Source of the DNA: Streptomyces sp. NBC_01306
GTDB taxonomy: Bacteria; Actinomycetota; Actinomycetes; Streptomycetales; Streptomycetaceae
Direction: 5' to 3'
Length of the DNA: 64,000 nt
Assembly: GCF_026340465.1 (NCBI RefSeq)
Contig: NZ_JAPEPC010000001.1
Location: 4,264,001 to 4,328,000 of the forward strand
This document shows, one piece after another, positions 17,693 through 26,145 of this stretch. The translations under genes were made by a program, and so were the position numbers. Each line of letters starts with the position of its first letter. Position 1 is the first letter of the stretch. The notes under the pieces were generated by a model. The model saw only the letters and a list, made by a program, of their open reading frames with translations. It did not search any database and had not been told where the DNA came from.

Positions 17693-17941
17693 GACCGTGT
17701 TGTACGGGGCCTGGGCCGCGTAGTCGGGCAGCAGCGGCGGGTGCGGGAAGACGTACGACCAGATGCGGCCGCGCCCGGACATGAGCTGCCACTCGCTGTC
17801 GAAGGACTGGCACTGCGGGCAGCACGGGCGGGGCGGGAAGCGCAGCGTGGCGCACTCCGCGCAGGACTGGACGCGCAGTTCGTGCCGGGCGGTGTACTCC
17901 CAGAAGGGCGCGCCGTCCTCGTCGGTGACTGGCTGGAGCAT
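17516..17941 (-). CDS. DUF35 zinc-ribbon/OB-fold acyl-CoA-associated protein
   Basis: 141 residues with a rubredoxin-like zinc ribbon (CAECATLRFPPRPCCPQC, four Cys in C-x2-C..C-x2-C spacing, about residues 27-45) and a C-terminal OB fold (GRGRIWSYVFPHPP ... IGARVQVAFTEDDG). Such proteins bind the acyl-CoA and form the partner subunit of Ltp2-type aldolases or MaoC hydratases in steroid side-chain removal. The gene lies between the thiolase and crotonase genes with coupled translation: ribosome site gaggag lies inside the thiolase end, and its stop overlaps the crotonase ATG. This fits an aldolase complex with the upstream thiolase. Confidence 0.9.
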   Translation of the reverse strand: MLQPVTDEDGAPFWEYTARHELRVQSCAECATLRFPPRPCCPQCQSFDSEWQLMSGRGRIWSYVFPHPPLLPDYAAQAPYNTVVVELADAPHIRLVGNVVAAPDAPLNSVAPERLRIGARVQVAFTEDDGMTVPRWLLERP

Positions 17942-17947
17942 CGGGAC

Positions 17948-19102
17948 TCAACTCCTCAGCAGGATCGCGGATGTGGGGACACACTCGCCCGCCGTGACCA
18001 GGCAGGTACTGGCGTCGGGCACCTGGGCGGTGGAGGTGCCGCGCAGCTGTTTGACGCCTTCGGTGATGAGGTTGAAGCCGTGGACGTAGGCCTCGCTGAG
18101 CCCGCCGCCGCCCGTGTTGAGCGGCAGCCTGCCGCCGATCTCCAGCGCGCCGCCCTCGGTGAACCCGGCGCCCTCGCCGCGCCCGCAGAAGCCGTACCCC
18201 TCAAGAGAGAGCGGGACGAGCGGGGTGAAGGCGTCGTAGATCTGCGCGACATCGACGTCGTCGGGGCCGAAGTCGGCGTGCTTCCACAGATGCCGGGCCG
18301 CGGTCCAGGAGGGGCCGGTCAGCGGTTCGTCGTTCCAGTAGTTGACCATGCCGTGGTGCTGGGCGGGCAGGCCCTGGGCTGCCGAGTGCACGTACACGGG
18401 TTTGCGCCGGCAGTCGCGGGCGCGGTCGGCGGAGACGATGACGACGGCCAGTGCCCCGTCCGTCTCCAGGCAGTTGTCGAAGAGGCAGAGCGGTTCGCTG
18501 ATCCACCGCGAGGTCATATACATGTCGCGGGTCAGCGGGCGGTCGTACATGATCGCGGCCGGGTTCTGGTTGGCGCGGTTGCGGCAGGCCAGTGCGACGT
18601 TGAAGAAGTGGTCGCGGGTGGCGCCGTACTCGTGCATGTACCGCCGGGCCAGCATGCCGATCTCATCGGCGGGCCGCAGCAGGCCGAAGGGGCGGGTCCA
18701 CTGGGCGGGGGCCGGCAGCTGGACCGTCGTGTTCTTCCAGGGGCGCGGGCCGCTGCCGCGTTTGCGCGCCCGCCAGGCGACTCCGACGTTGGCCTGTCCG
18801 GTCGCGACAGCCGCCGCGAGGTGTGCGATGGTCGCGCAGGAGCCGCCGCCTCCGTAGCCGACCTTCGAGAAGAAGGTCACGTCGCCGGCCCCGACGGCCT
18901 TGGCGACGTCCACCTCGTCGGTGTCCTCCATCGTGTACGAGGAGAACGCGTCCACCTCGGACGGTGCGATCCCGGCGTCGTCCAGCGCGGCGAGGATCGC
19001 GCGGCAGGCCAGCGCCTTCTCGGATTCGGGGAGTTGCTTGGCGAACGCGGTCTGGCCTATCCCGACTATCGCCGTTGCGTCTTTGAGCGTCGCCACTGCC
19101 AT
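17948..19102 (-). CDS. Thiolase-superfamily lipid-transfer protein / probable aldolase (Ltp2-like)
   Basis: 384 residues from the ATG at 19102, preferred because cccggaggtg sits 5-6 bases before it; an upstream ATG at 19123 lacks such a site. Family marks: DATAIVGIGQTAFAKQ, GYGGGGSCATIAHLAAAVATG at the nucleophile region, ARRYMHEYGATRDHF, YDAFTPLVPLSLEGYGFCG and the GGGLSEAYVHGFNL loop. With the DUF35 protein next to it, it resembles the Ltp2-ChsH2 DUF35 aldolase that splits a beta-hydroxyacyl-CoA by retro-aldol cleavage. Whether it acts as thiolase or aldolase cannot be decided by sequence alone. It is the first gene of the operon, behind operator site 4. Confidence 0.9.
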   Translation of the reverse strand: MAVATLKDATAIVGIGQTAFAKQLPESEKALACRAILAALDDAGIAPSEVDAFSSYTMEDTDEVDVAKAVGAGDVTFFSKVGYGGGGSCATIAHLAAAVATGQANVGVAWRARKRGSGPRPWKNTTVQLPAPAQWTRPFGLLRPADEIGMLARRYMHEYGATRDHFFNVALACRNRANQNPAAIMYDRPLTRDMYMTSRWISEPLCLFDNCLETDGALAVVIVSADRARDCRRKPVYVHSAAQGLPAQHHGMVNYWNDEPLTGPSWTAARHLWKHADFGPDDVDVAQIYDAFTPLVPLSLEGYGFCGRGEGAGFTEGGALEIGGRLPLNTGGGGLSEAYVHGFNLITEGVKQLRGTSTAQVPDASTCLVTAGECVPTSAILLRS

Positions 19103-19153
19103 CGCCACCTCCGGGGACGTCATGACTGCTGACAGCGGGGAAGGCTACAGCTA

Positions 19154-19172
19154 ATCTGACGGATAGTCAGCT
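19154..19172. promoter_or_regulatory. Putative TetR operator, site 4
   Basis: ATCTGACGGATAGTCAGCT, core CTGAC-N5-GTCAG intact, between the divergent thiolase operon (start 19102) and the acyl-CoA ligase (start 19194), so one site can control both. Confidence 0.72.
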
Positions 19173-19193
19173 ACTGGTCGCGGGAGGCATACG

Positions 19194-20789
19194 ATGCGCG
19201 GGGACATGGAGTGGGGCAGTATTCCGGCGCTGGTGCGGTCCGCTGCCGAACGGTACGGCGAACGGGAGGCGGTCGTCGACGGCCGTACCCGGATCTCCTA
19301 CACGGAGTTGGGCGAGCGGGTCGAGCGGGCGGCCGCCGCGTGCATCGCGTCGGGGGTCGACGCCGGTGACCGGGTCGCGGTCTGGGCGCCCAACACCGTC
19401 GACTGGATCGTCTCCGCGCTCGGCGCGGTGACGGCGGGCGCGGTCCTGGTCCCGCTGAACACCCGCTTCAAGGGGGCGGAGGCGGCGTACGTACTGGAGC
19501 GCAGCCGCGCCAAGCTGCTCTTCGTGACCGGCACCTTCCTCGGCGCCTCGTACGTGGCGTCGCTGCGGCGCGCGGCCGGCACCGGGAGCGGAACCGGTCC
19601 GCTGCCCGGGCTGCCGCAGCTGGAGCAGGTCGTGGTCCTGTCGGACGACGCCCCGGAGTCCTTCCGTACCTGGAAGGACTTCCTGGCGGGCGGCGAGCAC
19701 ATCTCCGACGCGGCGGTACGGGCCCGCGCGGACGCGGTCGACTCCTCGGCGCTCTCGGACATCATCTTCACCTCGGGCACCACGGGCCGCCCCAAGGGTG
19801 CCGTCATCACCCATGCGCAGACCCTGCGCTGTTACGGCATCTGGTGCGAGCTGGCAGGGCTGCGCGAGGGCGACCGCTACCTCATCGTGAACCCGTTCTT
19901 CCACACCTTCGGCTACAAGGCGGGCATCATCGCCTGTCTGATGCGGGGCGCGACGATGGTGCCGCAGCCGGTCTTCAACGTGGACACCGTGCTCGCCAAC
20001 GTCACCGCCGAACGCATCTCGGTACTGCCGGGCCCGCCCACCCTCCACCAGTCCCTGCTCGACCACCCGGCCCGCGACCAGCACGACCTGAGCGCGCTGC
20101 GGCTGGTGGTGACGGGCGCCGCGGTCGTCCCGCTCCAGCTGGTCGAGCGGCTGCGCTCGGAGCTGCACATCGCGACGGTGATCACGGCGTACGGCCTCTC
20201 CGAGGCGAGCGGCATCGTCACGATGTGCCGCAGGACCGACACCGCGGAGGTCGTCGCCACGACATCGGGCCGCGCGATCCCGGACACCGAGGTACGGGTG
20301 TCGGCCCCGCCCGGCGAGCCGGGGGAGGTGCTGGTGCGCGGCTTCAACGTCATGCGGGAGTACTTCGAGGCCCCGGAGGCGACAGCGGAGGCGTTCACGC
20401 CGGACGGCTGGCTGCGCACCGGGGACGTGGGCATCCTGGACGCGGCGGGCAATCTGCGGATCACCGACCGGATCAAGGACATGTTCATCGTCGGCGGCTT
20501 CAACGCGTACCCGGCGGAGATAGAGCAACTGCTCGGCCTGCACCCGGACATCGCGGACCTGGCGGTCGTCGGCATACCGGACGGCCGCCTGGGCGAGGTC
20601 GGCAAGGCGTACGTGGTCCGGCGCCCGGGCGCGACCCTGACGGCGGACGACCTGATCGCATGGTCCCGCCGCGAGATGGCCAACTACAAGGTGCCGCGCG
20701 AGGTCGAGTTCGTGACGGAACTGCCCCGGAACGCGAGCGGGAAAGTGGTGAAGGGGGAGCTGCGGGGGCGGAGTGGCGGGCGGGGGTAG
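19194..20789 (+). CDS. Acyl-CoA synthetase (FadD3-like AMP-binding ligase)
   Basis: 531 residues, full-length ANL-superfamily ligase that would activate a carboxylic acid with ATP and CoA and so start the pathway. Visible: the P-loop-like IIFTSGTTGRPKGAVITH (about residues 190-207), AYGLSEASG, the hinge GWLRTGDVGILDAAGNLRIT (about 402-421), and the C-terminal lysine motif PRNASGKVVKGEL. The overall pattern (AERYGEREAVVDG, ANYKVPREVEFV) is closest to the FadD3 group, whose known member activates a sterol-ring fragment in mycobacteria. The start has ribosome site gggagg and operator site 4 upstream. Substrate unproven. Confidence 0.9.
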   Translation: MRGDMEWGSIPALVRSAAERYGEREAVVDGRTRISYTELGERVERAAAACIASGVDAGDRVAVWAPNTVDWIVSALGAVTAGAVLVPLNTRFKGAEAAYVLERSRAKLLFVTGTFLGASYVASLRRAAGTGSGTGPLPGLPQLEQVVVLSDDAPESFRTWKDFLAGGEHISDAAVRARADAVDSSALSDIIFTSGTTGRPKGAVITHAQTLRCYGIWCELAGLREGDRYLIVNPFFHTFGYKAGIIACLMRGATMVPQPVFNVDTVLANVTAERISVLPGPPTLHQSLLDHPARDQHDLSALRLVVTGAAVVPLQLVERLRSELHIATVITAYGLSEASGIVTMCRRTDTAEVVATTSGRAIPDTEVRVSAPPGEPGEVLVRGFNVMREYFEAPEATAEAFTPDGWLRTGDVGILDAAGNLRITDRIKDMFIVGGFNAYPAEIEQLLGLHPDIADLAVVGIPDGRLGEVGKAYVVRRPGATLTADDLIAWSRREMANYKVPREVEFVTELPRNASGKVVKGELRGRSGGRG

Positions 20790-20855
20790 CGAGCCGACCG
20801 CCATGAGCGCCGGGAGAGTCTGCTCGGCACGGGTGCTGGTGCGGTCCGTCTGACG

Positions 20856-20892
20856 CCGGGGGGATGCGGCAGGGCGTGCCGCATCCCCCCGG
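20856..20892. terminator. Bidirectional terminator
   Basis: Perfect 16-bp stem ccggggggatgcggca / tgccgcatccccccgg with a 5-base loop, between the convergent ligase and small secreted-peptide genes. Confidence 0.85.
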
Positions 20893-20905
20893 CCGACGGG
20901 TGGCG

Positions 20906-21097
20906 TCACGCCGCGCGGGACTCCAGCGGGGCCGCGGTGATGTGGCCGTTGTCCGGGCCCACCGTGGCGGCCCGGACCTGGGCGGTCGACGGGTCGGTGT
21001 CCGTCACATGGCCGTTGGCCAGGGCCGGTGTCGCGGAGGCTGCCGCGGTGGCGAGCACTAAGGCGGCAGTGGCGAACAGCTTCTTCGTCAGCGTCAT
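20906..21097 (-). CDS. Secreted peptide with AfsS-like NxHVTD motifs
   Basis: 63 residues. A standard signal peptide (TLTKKLFATAALVLATAAAS...ALA) would leave a mature peptide of about 36 residues that begins exactly with NGHVTDTDP and later repeats DNGHITAAP. These match the DNAHVTDKP repeats of the AfsS-like peptide encoded 129 bases upstream on the same strand. An aaagag ribosome site precedes the ATG. AfsS proteins are cytoplasmic, so an exported peptide with the same motif is unexpected. Function unknown; a signal, decoy or structural role are all possible. Confidence 0.72.
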   Translation of the reverse strand: MTLTKKLFATAALVLATAAASATPALANGHVTDTDPSTAQVRAATVGPDNGHITAAPLESRAA

Positions 21098-21225
21098 GGC
21101 AGCTCTTTCGTTACGGTGGGTCGGATGGGTGCGGACATACGGCAGTGGCCGTGGTGGCTCCCCCTCCGGGCCGCCACGGCCACTGTTCCCCCGGTTCCCC
21201 CGTGCCCCGTCGTAAAGGTCTCAGA

Positions 21226-21381
21226 TCACGCGGGCTTGTCGGTGACGTGCGCGTTGTCGGGCTGCACCGCGGTCGGCTTGTCGGTGACATGCGCGTTGGC
21301 GGGCTTCGCGACGGTGGGCTTGTCCGTGACGTGCGCGTTGTCCGGATCGACGGTGGTGTCGTTCTGCGGCTCTGCGGCCAT
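21226..21381 (-). CDS. afsS: AfsS-like (sigma-like) small repeat protein
   Basis: 51 residues from the ATG at 21381 (ribosome site ggggag about 9 bases before). Almost the whole protein is three copies of a 15-residue unit with core P(D/A)NAHVTDKP. AfsS (AfsR2) of S. coelicolor is a 63-residue protein with comparable T-PDN-H-T repeats, annotated 'sigma-like'. It is encoded immediately downstream of afsR, is transcribed by AfsR and stimulates antibiotic production. Here the gene has the same position and strand relative to the AfsR-like gene, and a SARP-type repeat is found in front of it. The identification rests on motif plus synteny. Confidence 0.8.
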   Translation of the reverse strand: MAAEPQNDTTVDPDNAHVTDKPTVAKPANAHVTDKPTAVQPDNAHVTDKPA

Positions 21382-21547
21382 GGTGGTCAACTCCCCTGTT
21401 CGTGATGGTCCGTGGTGCTGAAGCCCGTCCGGCTGCTCCCCCGAGCGCGGCCGGACGGACGTTCCGCAGGCCGCTCACCTTAGTTCGCCGGTGCGGGGCC
21501 CTCCTGACGACCGCCTGCCCCCCGACGCGACGGGTCGTCGTGGAATG

Positions 21548-21580
21548 AGAATGTCGGGTCGCGATAAACAAACGATGAAC
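21548..21580 (-). promoter_or_regulatory. Probable AfsR-activated promoter of the afsS-like gene
   Basis: On the minus strand GTTCATCG (21580-21573) and GTTTATCG (21569-21562) form a direct repeat with 11-base spacing, one helical turn, as SARP activators require. Eight bases after the second repeat comes CATTCT (21553-21548) as -10 box, the spacing known for SARP-dependent promoters. It lies in the 240-base gap between the afsR-like stop and the afsS-like start. Confidence 0.65.
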
Positions 21581-21621
21581 GCCCGATACGAGGCAGGGAC
21601 AGGCTCGTCCGCGGCTCGGAC

Positions 21622-24582
21622 TCAGGCCGCCGGCAGGGGCGTCAGCAGCCTGCGCACCTCGTCCGCCTCCGGTGACTTGAGCTCCTCGTAGATGGCCAGG
21701 GCCTCCAGCCAGCAGACCCGCGCCCGGCCCGACTGCCCTATGCCGTTCAGGGCGCGGCCCAGCACGGCGAGGACGTTGCCGCGCCGCCACTCGCCGCCGA
21801 TGCCGCGCAGGACGGTCAGCGCCATCTCCGCCTCGGCCGCCGCCTGAGCACAGTGGCCCGCCGCGATGTCGACCTCGGCCAGCCGGAAGAGCGCCATCCC
21901 CTCCCAGAGCCGCTGCCGGCTGTCGCGGAAGACCTCCAGGGCCTCGTGCAGCCGGTCCGCCGCCGCGGCGAGGTCACCGCTCTGGGTCAGCGCGACCCCC
22001 AGCGCGTAGCGTCCGTTGGCCCCCTTGAGGGCGTGGCCCAGGCGGTCGTACGTCTCCATGCCCTGCCGGGAGAGCGCCACCGCCTTGTCGACGTCCCCGG
22101 TGACGAGGTGCAGCCGCGACAGGTTGCACAGCGCGCTCGCCTCGCCCGCCATGTCCTCGCAGTCCCGGAACCCTTCGACGGCCCGGGTGAGATGGGCCTT
22201 CGTCGTCCCGACGTCGAAGTGGCCCTGGTAGAACTTCAGGATGCCTCGCAGGTTGGCAGCCCAGCACGCCGACAGCCGGTCCCCGGTGTGTACCGCGAGC
22301 CGGTCCGCCTCCTCTGCGTCCTGCCCGGCCAGGTCGAACCGGCCCGCCACGTGGTGGACATAGGCCAGCGTGATCGCCGCCCGCCCCTCGGCGTGCTCGT
22401 CCCGTGCGGTCCGCGCGGCGTCCCGCAGGAGACCGGCCGCGTAGCTGTACTCCTTCGAGTTCGCCCCCGACTCCGCCAGATCGAGCGCGGCCCACAGCAG
22501 GTCGACCGCCCGCCGCAGTGTGCCGGTCGCGCCGGCCGACTGGCGGACGCACGCCAGCAGTGACATCGCCTCCGCGTACAGCCAGTCCTGGGCGTCGTGC
22601 CGGTCCGTGAAGGCCAGGCCCTCGTACGTCGTCGGCTCCAGGTGGTCGACCAGCCGGTCGCCCGGGCGCTCGATCGCGTACACCCGGGCCGCGGTCGCCA
22701 GATAGAAGTCGAGCAGCCGCGACAGCGCCAGCTCCCTTTCCACCGGCGGCTGTTCGTCGCGCTCGGCGCAGGAACGCGCGTAGAGCCTGACCAGGTCGTG
22801 GTAGCGGTACCTGCCGGGCGCGGCCGATTCCAGGAGCGAGGTGTCGACCAGTGACTCAAGGAGGTCCTCCGCCTCCCGGGCCGGCATGTTCAGTACGGCG
22901 GCGGCCGCGGCCAGCGAGAGGTCCGGGCCCTCCGCCAGGCCCAGCAGCCGGAACGCCCGTGCCTGCTGCGGCTCCAGCTGCCCGTACCCCAGCTCGAACG
23001 TGGCCTTCACCGCCAGGTCGCCCGCCTGGAGTTCGTCCAGCCGGCGGCGCTCGTCGGCGAGCTTCGCGGCCAGCACCGAGACCGTCCAGGTACGGCGGGC
23101 CGCGAGGCGCGACGCCGCGATACGGATCGCCAGCGGCAGGAAGCCGCAGGCCGCGACCACGTCCAGGGACGCCTGGCGTTCGCTGCCGACCCGCTCCTCG
23201 CCGACGATCTTCGTGAAGAGCTGGAGCGCCTCCTCGGGCGACATCACATCCAGGTCCACCAGATGCGCACCCGCCAGATCGACCATCCGGGCGCGGCTGG
23301 TGACCAGGGCCGCCGACCCGGCCGTGCCGGGCAGCAGCGGGCGGATCTGCGCGGCGTCGCGCGCGTTGTCGAGCAGGACCAGGACCCGGCGCCCGTCGAG
23401 CGCCGTCCGGTAGAGCGCGGCGCGCTCGTCGAGCGAGTCGGGGATGGCCGAGTCGGCCGTACCGAGCGCGCGCAGGAACGCGCCGAGCACGGTCTCGGGC
23501 TCCGCCGCGCGCGACCCCGCGCCCTGGAGGTCGACATACAGCTGCCCGTCGGGGAAGTGCGACCGTGCCGCGTGCGCCACATGCACGGCGAGCGTCGTCT
23601 TGCCCACTCCGCCGATGCCGGCCAGCGCCGACACGGCCATCACCGACCCCTCGGCGGTGCCCAGCCGGTCGCCCAGCTCCCGTACGAAGGCGGTACGCCC
23701 GGTGAAGTCCGGCACGGTGGCGGGCAGCTGTGCAGGCCTTACGGCGGTGGGCGCGGCTGGCGCCGACTCCTCGGCCGGCCGGGCCAGTTCCGCGTCCGCC
23801 TGGAGGATCCGCTGCTGGAGCCTGGCCAGTTCGGGCCGGGGGTCCACCCCCAGCTCGTCGGCGAGCAGTTTGCGTGTGTCGGCGTACACGGCCAGCGCCT
23901 CCGCCTGCCGCCCGCTGCGGTACAGCGCCAGCATCAGCAGCTCGCGCAGCCGCTCCCGCAGCGGATGGGCGGCGGTCAGCGAGGTCAGCTCGGAGACCGC
24001 CTCCGCGTGGCAGCCAACCTCCAGGTCCATGTCGAGCCGCGACTCGGTCAGCTGGAGCCGCCACTCCTCAAGGGCGGCCCGCTGGGTCTCGGCGTACGGC
24101 CCCGGCACGTTCGCCAGGGGCTCGCCGTCCCACAGCTCCAGCGCCTCGTCGATCAGGGCGCGCGCCGTGGAGCGGTCGCCGCTGCCGGCGGCCTTCTCGG
24201 CGTTCGCGGCCAGCTGCTGCGCGCGGTGGAGGTCGACGGACTCGGCCCGTATCCGGATCGCGTACCCGCCCGACTCGCTGACCAGGACCTCCGGGTCCAG
24301 GACCTTGCGCAGCCTGGAGGCGTACGTCCGTACCGCGGCCAGTGCCTGGGAGGGCGGGTCGTCGCCCCAGATCGCGTCGATCAGCTCACCCGCGGTGGCC
24401 GTGCGGCCGTCGCGGGTCAGCAGCGCGGCCAGCAGGGCGCGCTGCTGCGGCGATCCGGGCGGCAGCGCCTCACCGTCCCGCCAGGCGCGCACCGGCCCGA
24501 GCACGCTGAACGTGAGCCTGCCGTCCCGGCTCTGCTGCGGAGTCCGCTGCCCCGGTACGCGCGGCCCGCTGTCACGGTCCAT
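21622..24582 (-). CDS. afsR: AfsR-like SARP transcriptional regulator with NB-ARC and TPR domains
   Basis: 986 residues, close to S. coelicolor AfsR (993). Order: OmpR-type winged helix (about 25-110, SPQQRALLAALLTRDGRTAT), BTAD helical domain (about 115-260, ESRLDMDLEVG...AVYADTRKLLADELGVDP), NB-ARC ATPase (about 290-560; P-loop LAGIGGVGKTTLAVHVAH, VLVLLDNARDAAQIRPLLPG) and C-terminal TPR repeats (about 660-980). AfsR is phosphorylated by AfsK and activates afsS, thereby raising secondary metabolism. The kinase and target are both in this window. The ATG is preceded by aggagg at longer than usual spacing. Strong identification. Confidence 0.9.
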   Translation of the reverse strand: MDRDSGPRVPGQRTPQQSRDGRLTFSVLGPVRAWRDGEALPPGSPQQRALLAALLTRDGRTATAGELIDAIWGDDPPSQALAAVRTYASRLRKVLDPEVLVSESGGYAIRIRAESVDLHRAQQLAANAEKAAGSGDRSTARALIDEALELWDGEPLANVPGPYAETQRAALEEWRLQLTESRLDMDLEVGCHAEAVSELTSLTAAHPLRERLRELLMLALYRSGRQAEALAVYADTRKLLADELGVDPRPELARLQQRILQADAELARPAEESAPAAPTAVRPAQLPATVPDFTGRTAFVRELGDRLGTAEGSVMAVSALAGIGGVGKTTLAVHVAHAARSHFPDGQLYVDLQGAGSRAAEPETVLGAFLRALGTADSAIPDSLDERAALYRTALDGRRVLVLLDNARDAAQIRPLLPGTAGSAALVTSRARMVDLAGAHLVDLDVMSPEEALQLFTKIVGEERVGSERQASLDVVAACGFLPLAIRIAASRLAARRTWTVSVLAAKLADERRRLDELQAGDLAVKATFELGYGQLEPQQARAFRLLGLAEGPDLSLAAAAAVLNMPAREAEDLLESLVDTSLLESAAPGRYRYHDLVRLYARSCAERDEQPPVERELALSRLLDFYLATAARVYAIERPGDRLVDHLEPTTYEGLAFTDRHDAQDWLYAEAMSLLACVRQSAGATGTLRRAVDLLWAALDLAESGANSKEYSYAAGLLRDAARTARDEHAEGRAAITLAYVHHVAGRFDLAGQDAEEADRLAVHTGDRLSACWAANLRGILKFYQGHFDVGTTKAHLTRAVEGFRDCEDMAGEASALCNLSRLHLVTGDVDKAVALSRQGMETYDRLGHALKGANGRYALGVALTQSGDLAAAADRLHEALEVFRDSRQRLWEGMALFRLAEVDIAAGHCAQAAAEAEMALTVLRGIGGEWRRGNVLAVLGRALNGIGQSGRARVCWLEALAIYEELKSPEADEVRRLLTPLPAA

Positions 24583-24801
24583 AGCTGCCCCTGCCTCCTG
24601 CCCCGTGCCTGCTGCCCGTGCCTGTTGCTTCAGGTGGTTGTCCGGTCCTCACCTGTCCGCACCCGTCCGCTCGTATCGCACGGGCCAGTTTGCCTTGTTC
24701 ATGGCGAGTACGTCAGCTCTGGGGGTGCCTCTCCACAAGCTCTCCGCCAACCGGCGCGCCGGACCGGCGCCGCATCTTTCGGCAGGGAGAGCCGCACCAG
24801 T

Positions 24802-24820
24802 AGCTGACGGTTCGTCAGAT
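24802..24820. promoter_or_regulatory. Putative TetR operator, site 5
   Basis: AGCTGACGGTTCGTCAGAT, core intact, ending 19 bases before the amidohydrolase start at 24840, so it would overlap the transcription start. Confidence 0.72.
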
Positions 24821-24839
24821 GGGCGCTACGGTGGAGAAC

Positions 24840-26057
24840 ATGGAGACTTTCCCGAAGATCATCTCGGTGGACGACCACACCGTGGAACCTCCCCACGTCT
24901 GGCAGGACCGGCTCCCGTCCAAATACCGGGACACAGGTCCGCGTATCGTCCGGGCGCCCCTCAAGTCCATGTCCTTCATGGGCGGCAAGTTCGCCCCGGT
25001 GATGGGCGCCAAGGGCGATGACGGGCCGATCGGCGACTGGTGGATCTACGAGGACCTGCACCGGCCGCTGACCCGCCTGGACACGTCGGTCGGCTACGAC
25101 AGGGACGACATCAAACTCGAAGTCATCACCTACGAACAGATGCGGCCCGGCTCCTTCTCGGTGCCCGACCGCCTCGCCGACATGGACGTCAACCACGTCC
25201 AGTCCGCGCTCTGCTTCCCGACCTTCCCGAGGTTCTGCGGCCAGACCTTCACCGAGGCCACCGACCGCGAACTGGCCCTGCTCGGCGTCCGTGCGTACAA
25301 CGACTGGATGGTGGAGGAGTGGTGCGGGCCCGAGGCGCACGGGCGCCTCATCCCGCTGCCGATCGTCCCGCTGTGGGACGCGCGGCTCGCGGCGGACGAG
25401 GTCAGGCGCAACGCCGCACGCGGGGTGCGCGCGGTCGCGTTCTCGGAGATACCCCCGTTCCTGGGGCTGCCGTCCATCCACACCGACGAGTGGGACCCGT
25501 TCCTCGCCGCGTGCGACGAGACCGGCACGGTGATCGGGATGCACATCGGCTCGTCGTCGAAGATGCCGTCCACATCGGCCGACGCACCGCCGGCGGTCGG
25601 CTCCACGATCACCTTCGCCAACTGCTGCTTCTCGATGGTCGACTGGCTGATGAGCGGCAAGTTCGAGCGCTTCCCGAACCTGAAGATCATGTACGCGGAG
25701 GGCCAGATCGGCTGGATCCCGTACATCCTGGAACGCGCCGACGTGGTCTGGGAGGAGAACCGCGGCTGGGGCGGGGTGGCGGACAAGGTCCACCGGCCGC
25801 CGTCCGAGCTGTTCACCGACCATGTGTACGGCTGCTTCTTCGACGACGCCTTCGGGCTCAAGAACCTCGACTCGATCGGGGTGGGGAACGTGCTGTACGA
25901 GACGGACTACCCGCACTCCGACTCCACCTGGCCCAAGTCCCGTGAGGTCGGCGAGGCCCAGATGGGGCACCTGGCCCCGGACGTGGTGGACCGCATCGTG
26001 CGCGGCAACGCGATCGAGCTGCTCGGTCTGACAGAGGACGGCCTCTGGGCCGGGTGA
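24840..26057 (+). CDS. Amidohydrolase-2 family metal-dependent hydrolase
   Basis: 405 residues from the ATG at 24840, chosen over an ATG at 24819 because ggtggag lies 4-10 bases before it and because the upstream ATG falls inside the operator. The TIM-barrel family of ACMSD-like decarboxylases/hydrolases is recognised by the N-terminal ISVDDHTVEPPHVW, the metal/active-site strand GMHIGSSSK, and the C-terminal YETDYPHSDSTWP. The family acts on C-C or C-N bonds of small acids, and members next to F420-type monooxygenases are common in actinobacterial degradative operons. First gene of a probable operon with LLM and SDR genes. Confidence 0.88.
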   Translation: METFPKIISVDDHTVEPPHVWQDRLPSKYRDTGPRIVRAPLKSMSFMGGKFAPVMGAKGDDGPIGDWWIYEDLHRPLTRLDTSVGYDRDDIKLEVITYEQMRPGSFSVPDRLADMDVNHVQSALCFPTFPRFCGQTFTEATDRELALLGVRAYNDWMVEEWCGPEAHGRLIPLPIVPLWDARLAADEVRRNAARGVRAVAFSEIPPFLGLPSIHTDEWDPFLAACDETGTVIGMHIGSSSKMPSTSADAPPAVGSTITFANCCFSMVDWLMSGKFERFPNLKIMYAEGQIGWIPYILERADVVWEENRGWGGVADKVHRPPSELFTDHVYGCFFDDAFGLKNLDSIGVGNVLYETDYPHSDSTWPKSREVGEAQMGHLAPDVVDRIVRGNAIELLGLTEDGLWAG

Positions 26058-26145
26058 CGCTCCGCGCCCGGCATGAGCACCGGAGCGTGCGAGGTCCTGT
26101 TATTTCCTGCCACTTTTCACAGGGCGCACAGGAGGAGTCCCACCC

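Noticed and set aside
16749..17984. A 411-residue crotonase fusion
   Set aside because: The extra N-terminal 155 residues are an out-of-frame reading of the DUF35 gene; the ATG at 17519 with ATGA overlap is the real start.
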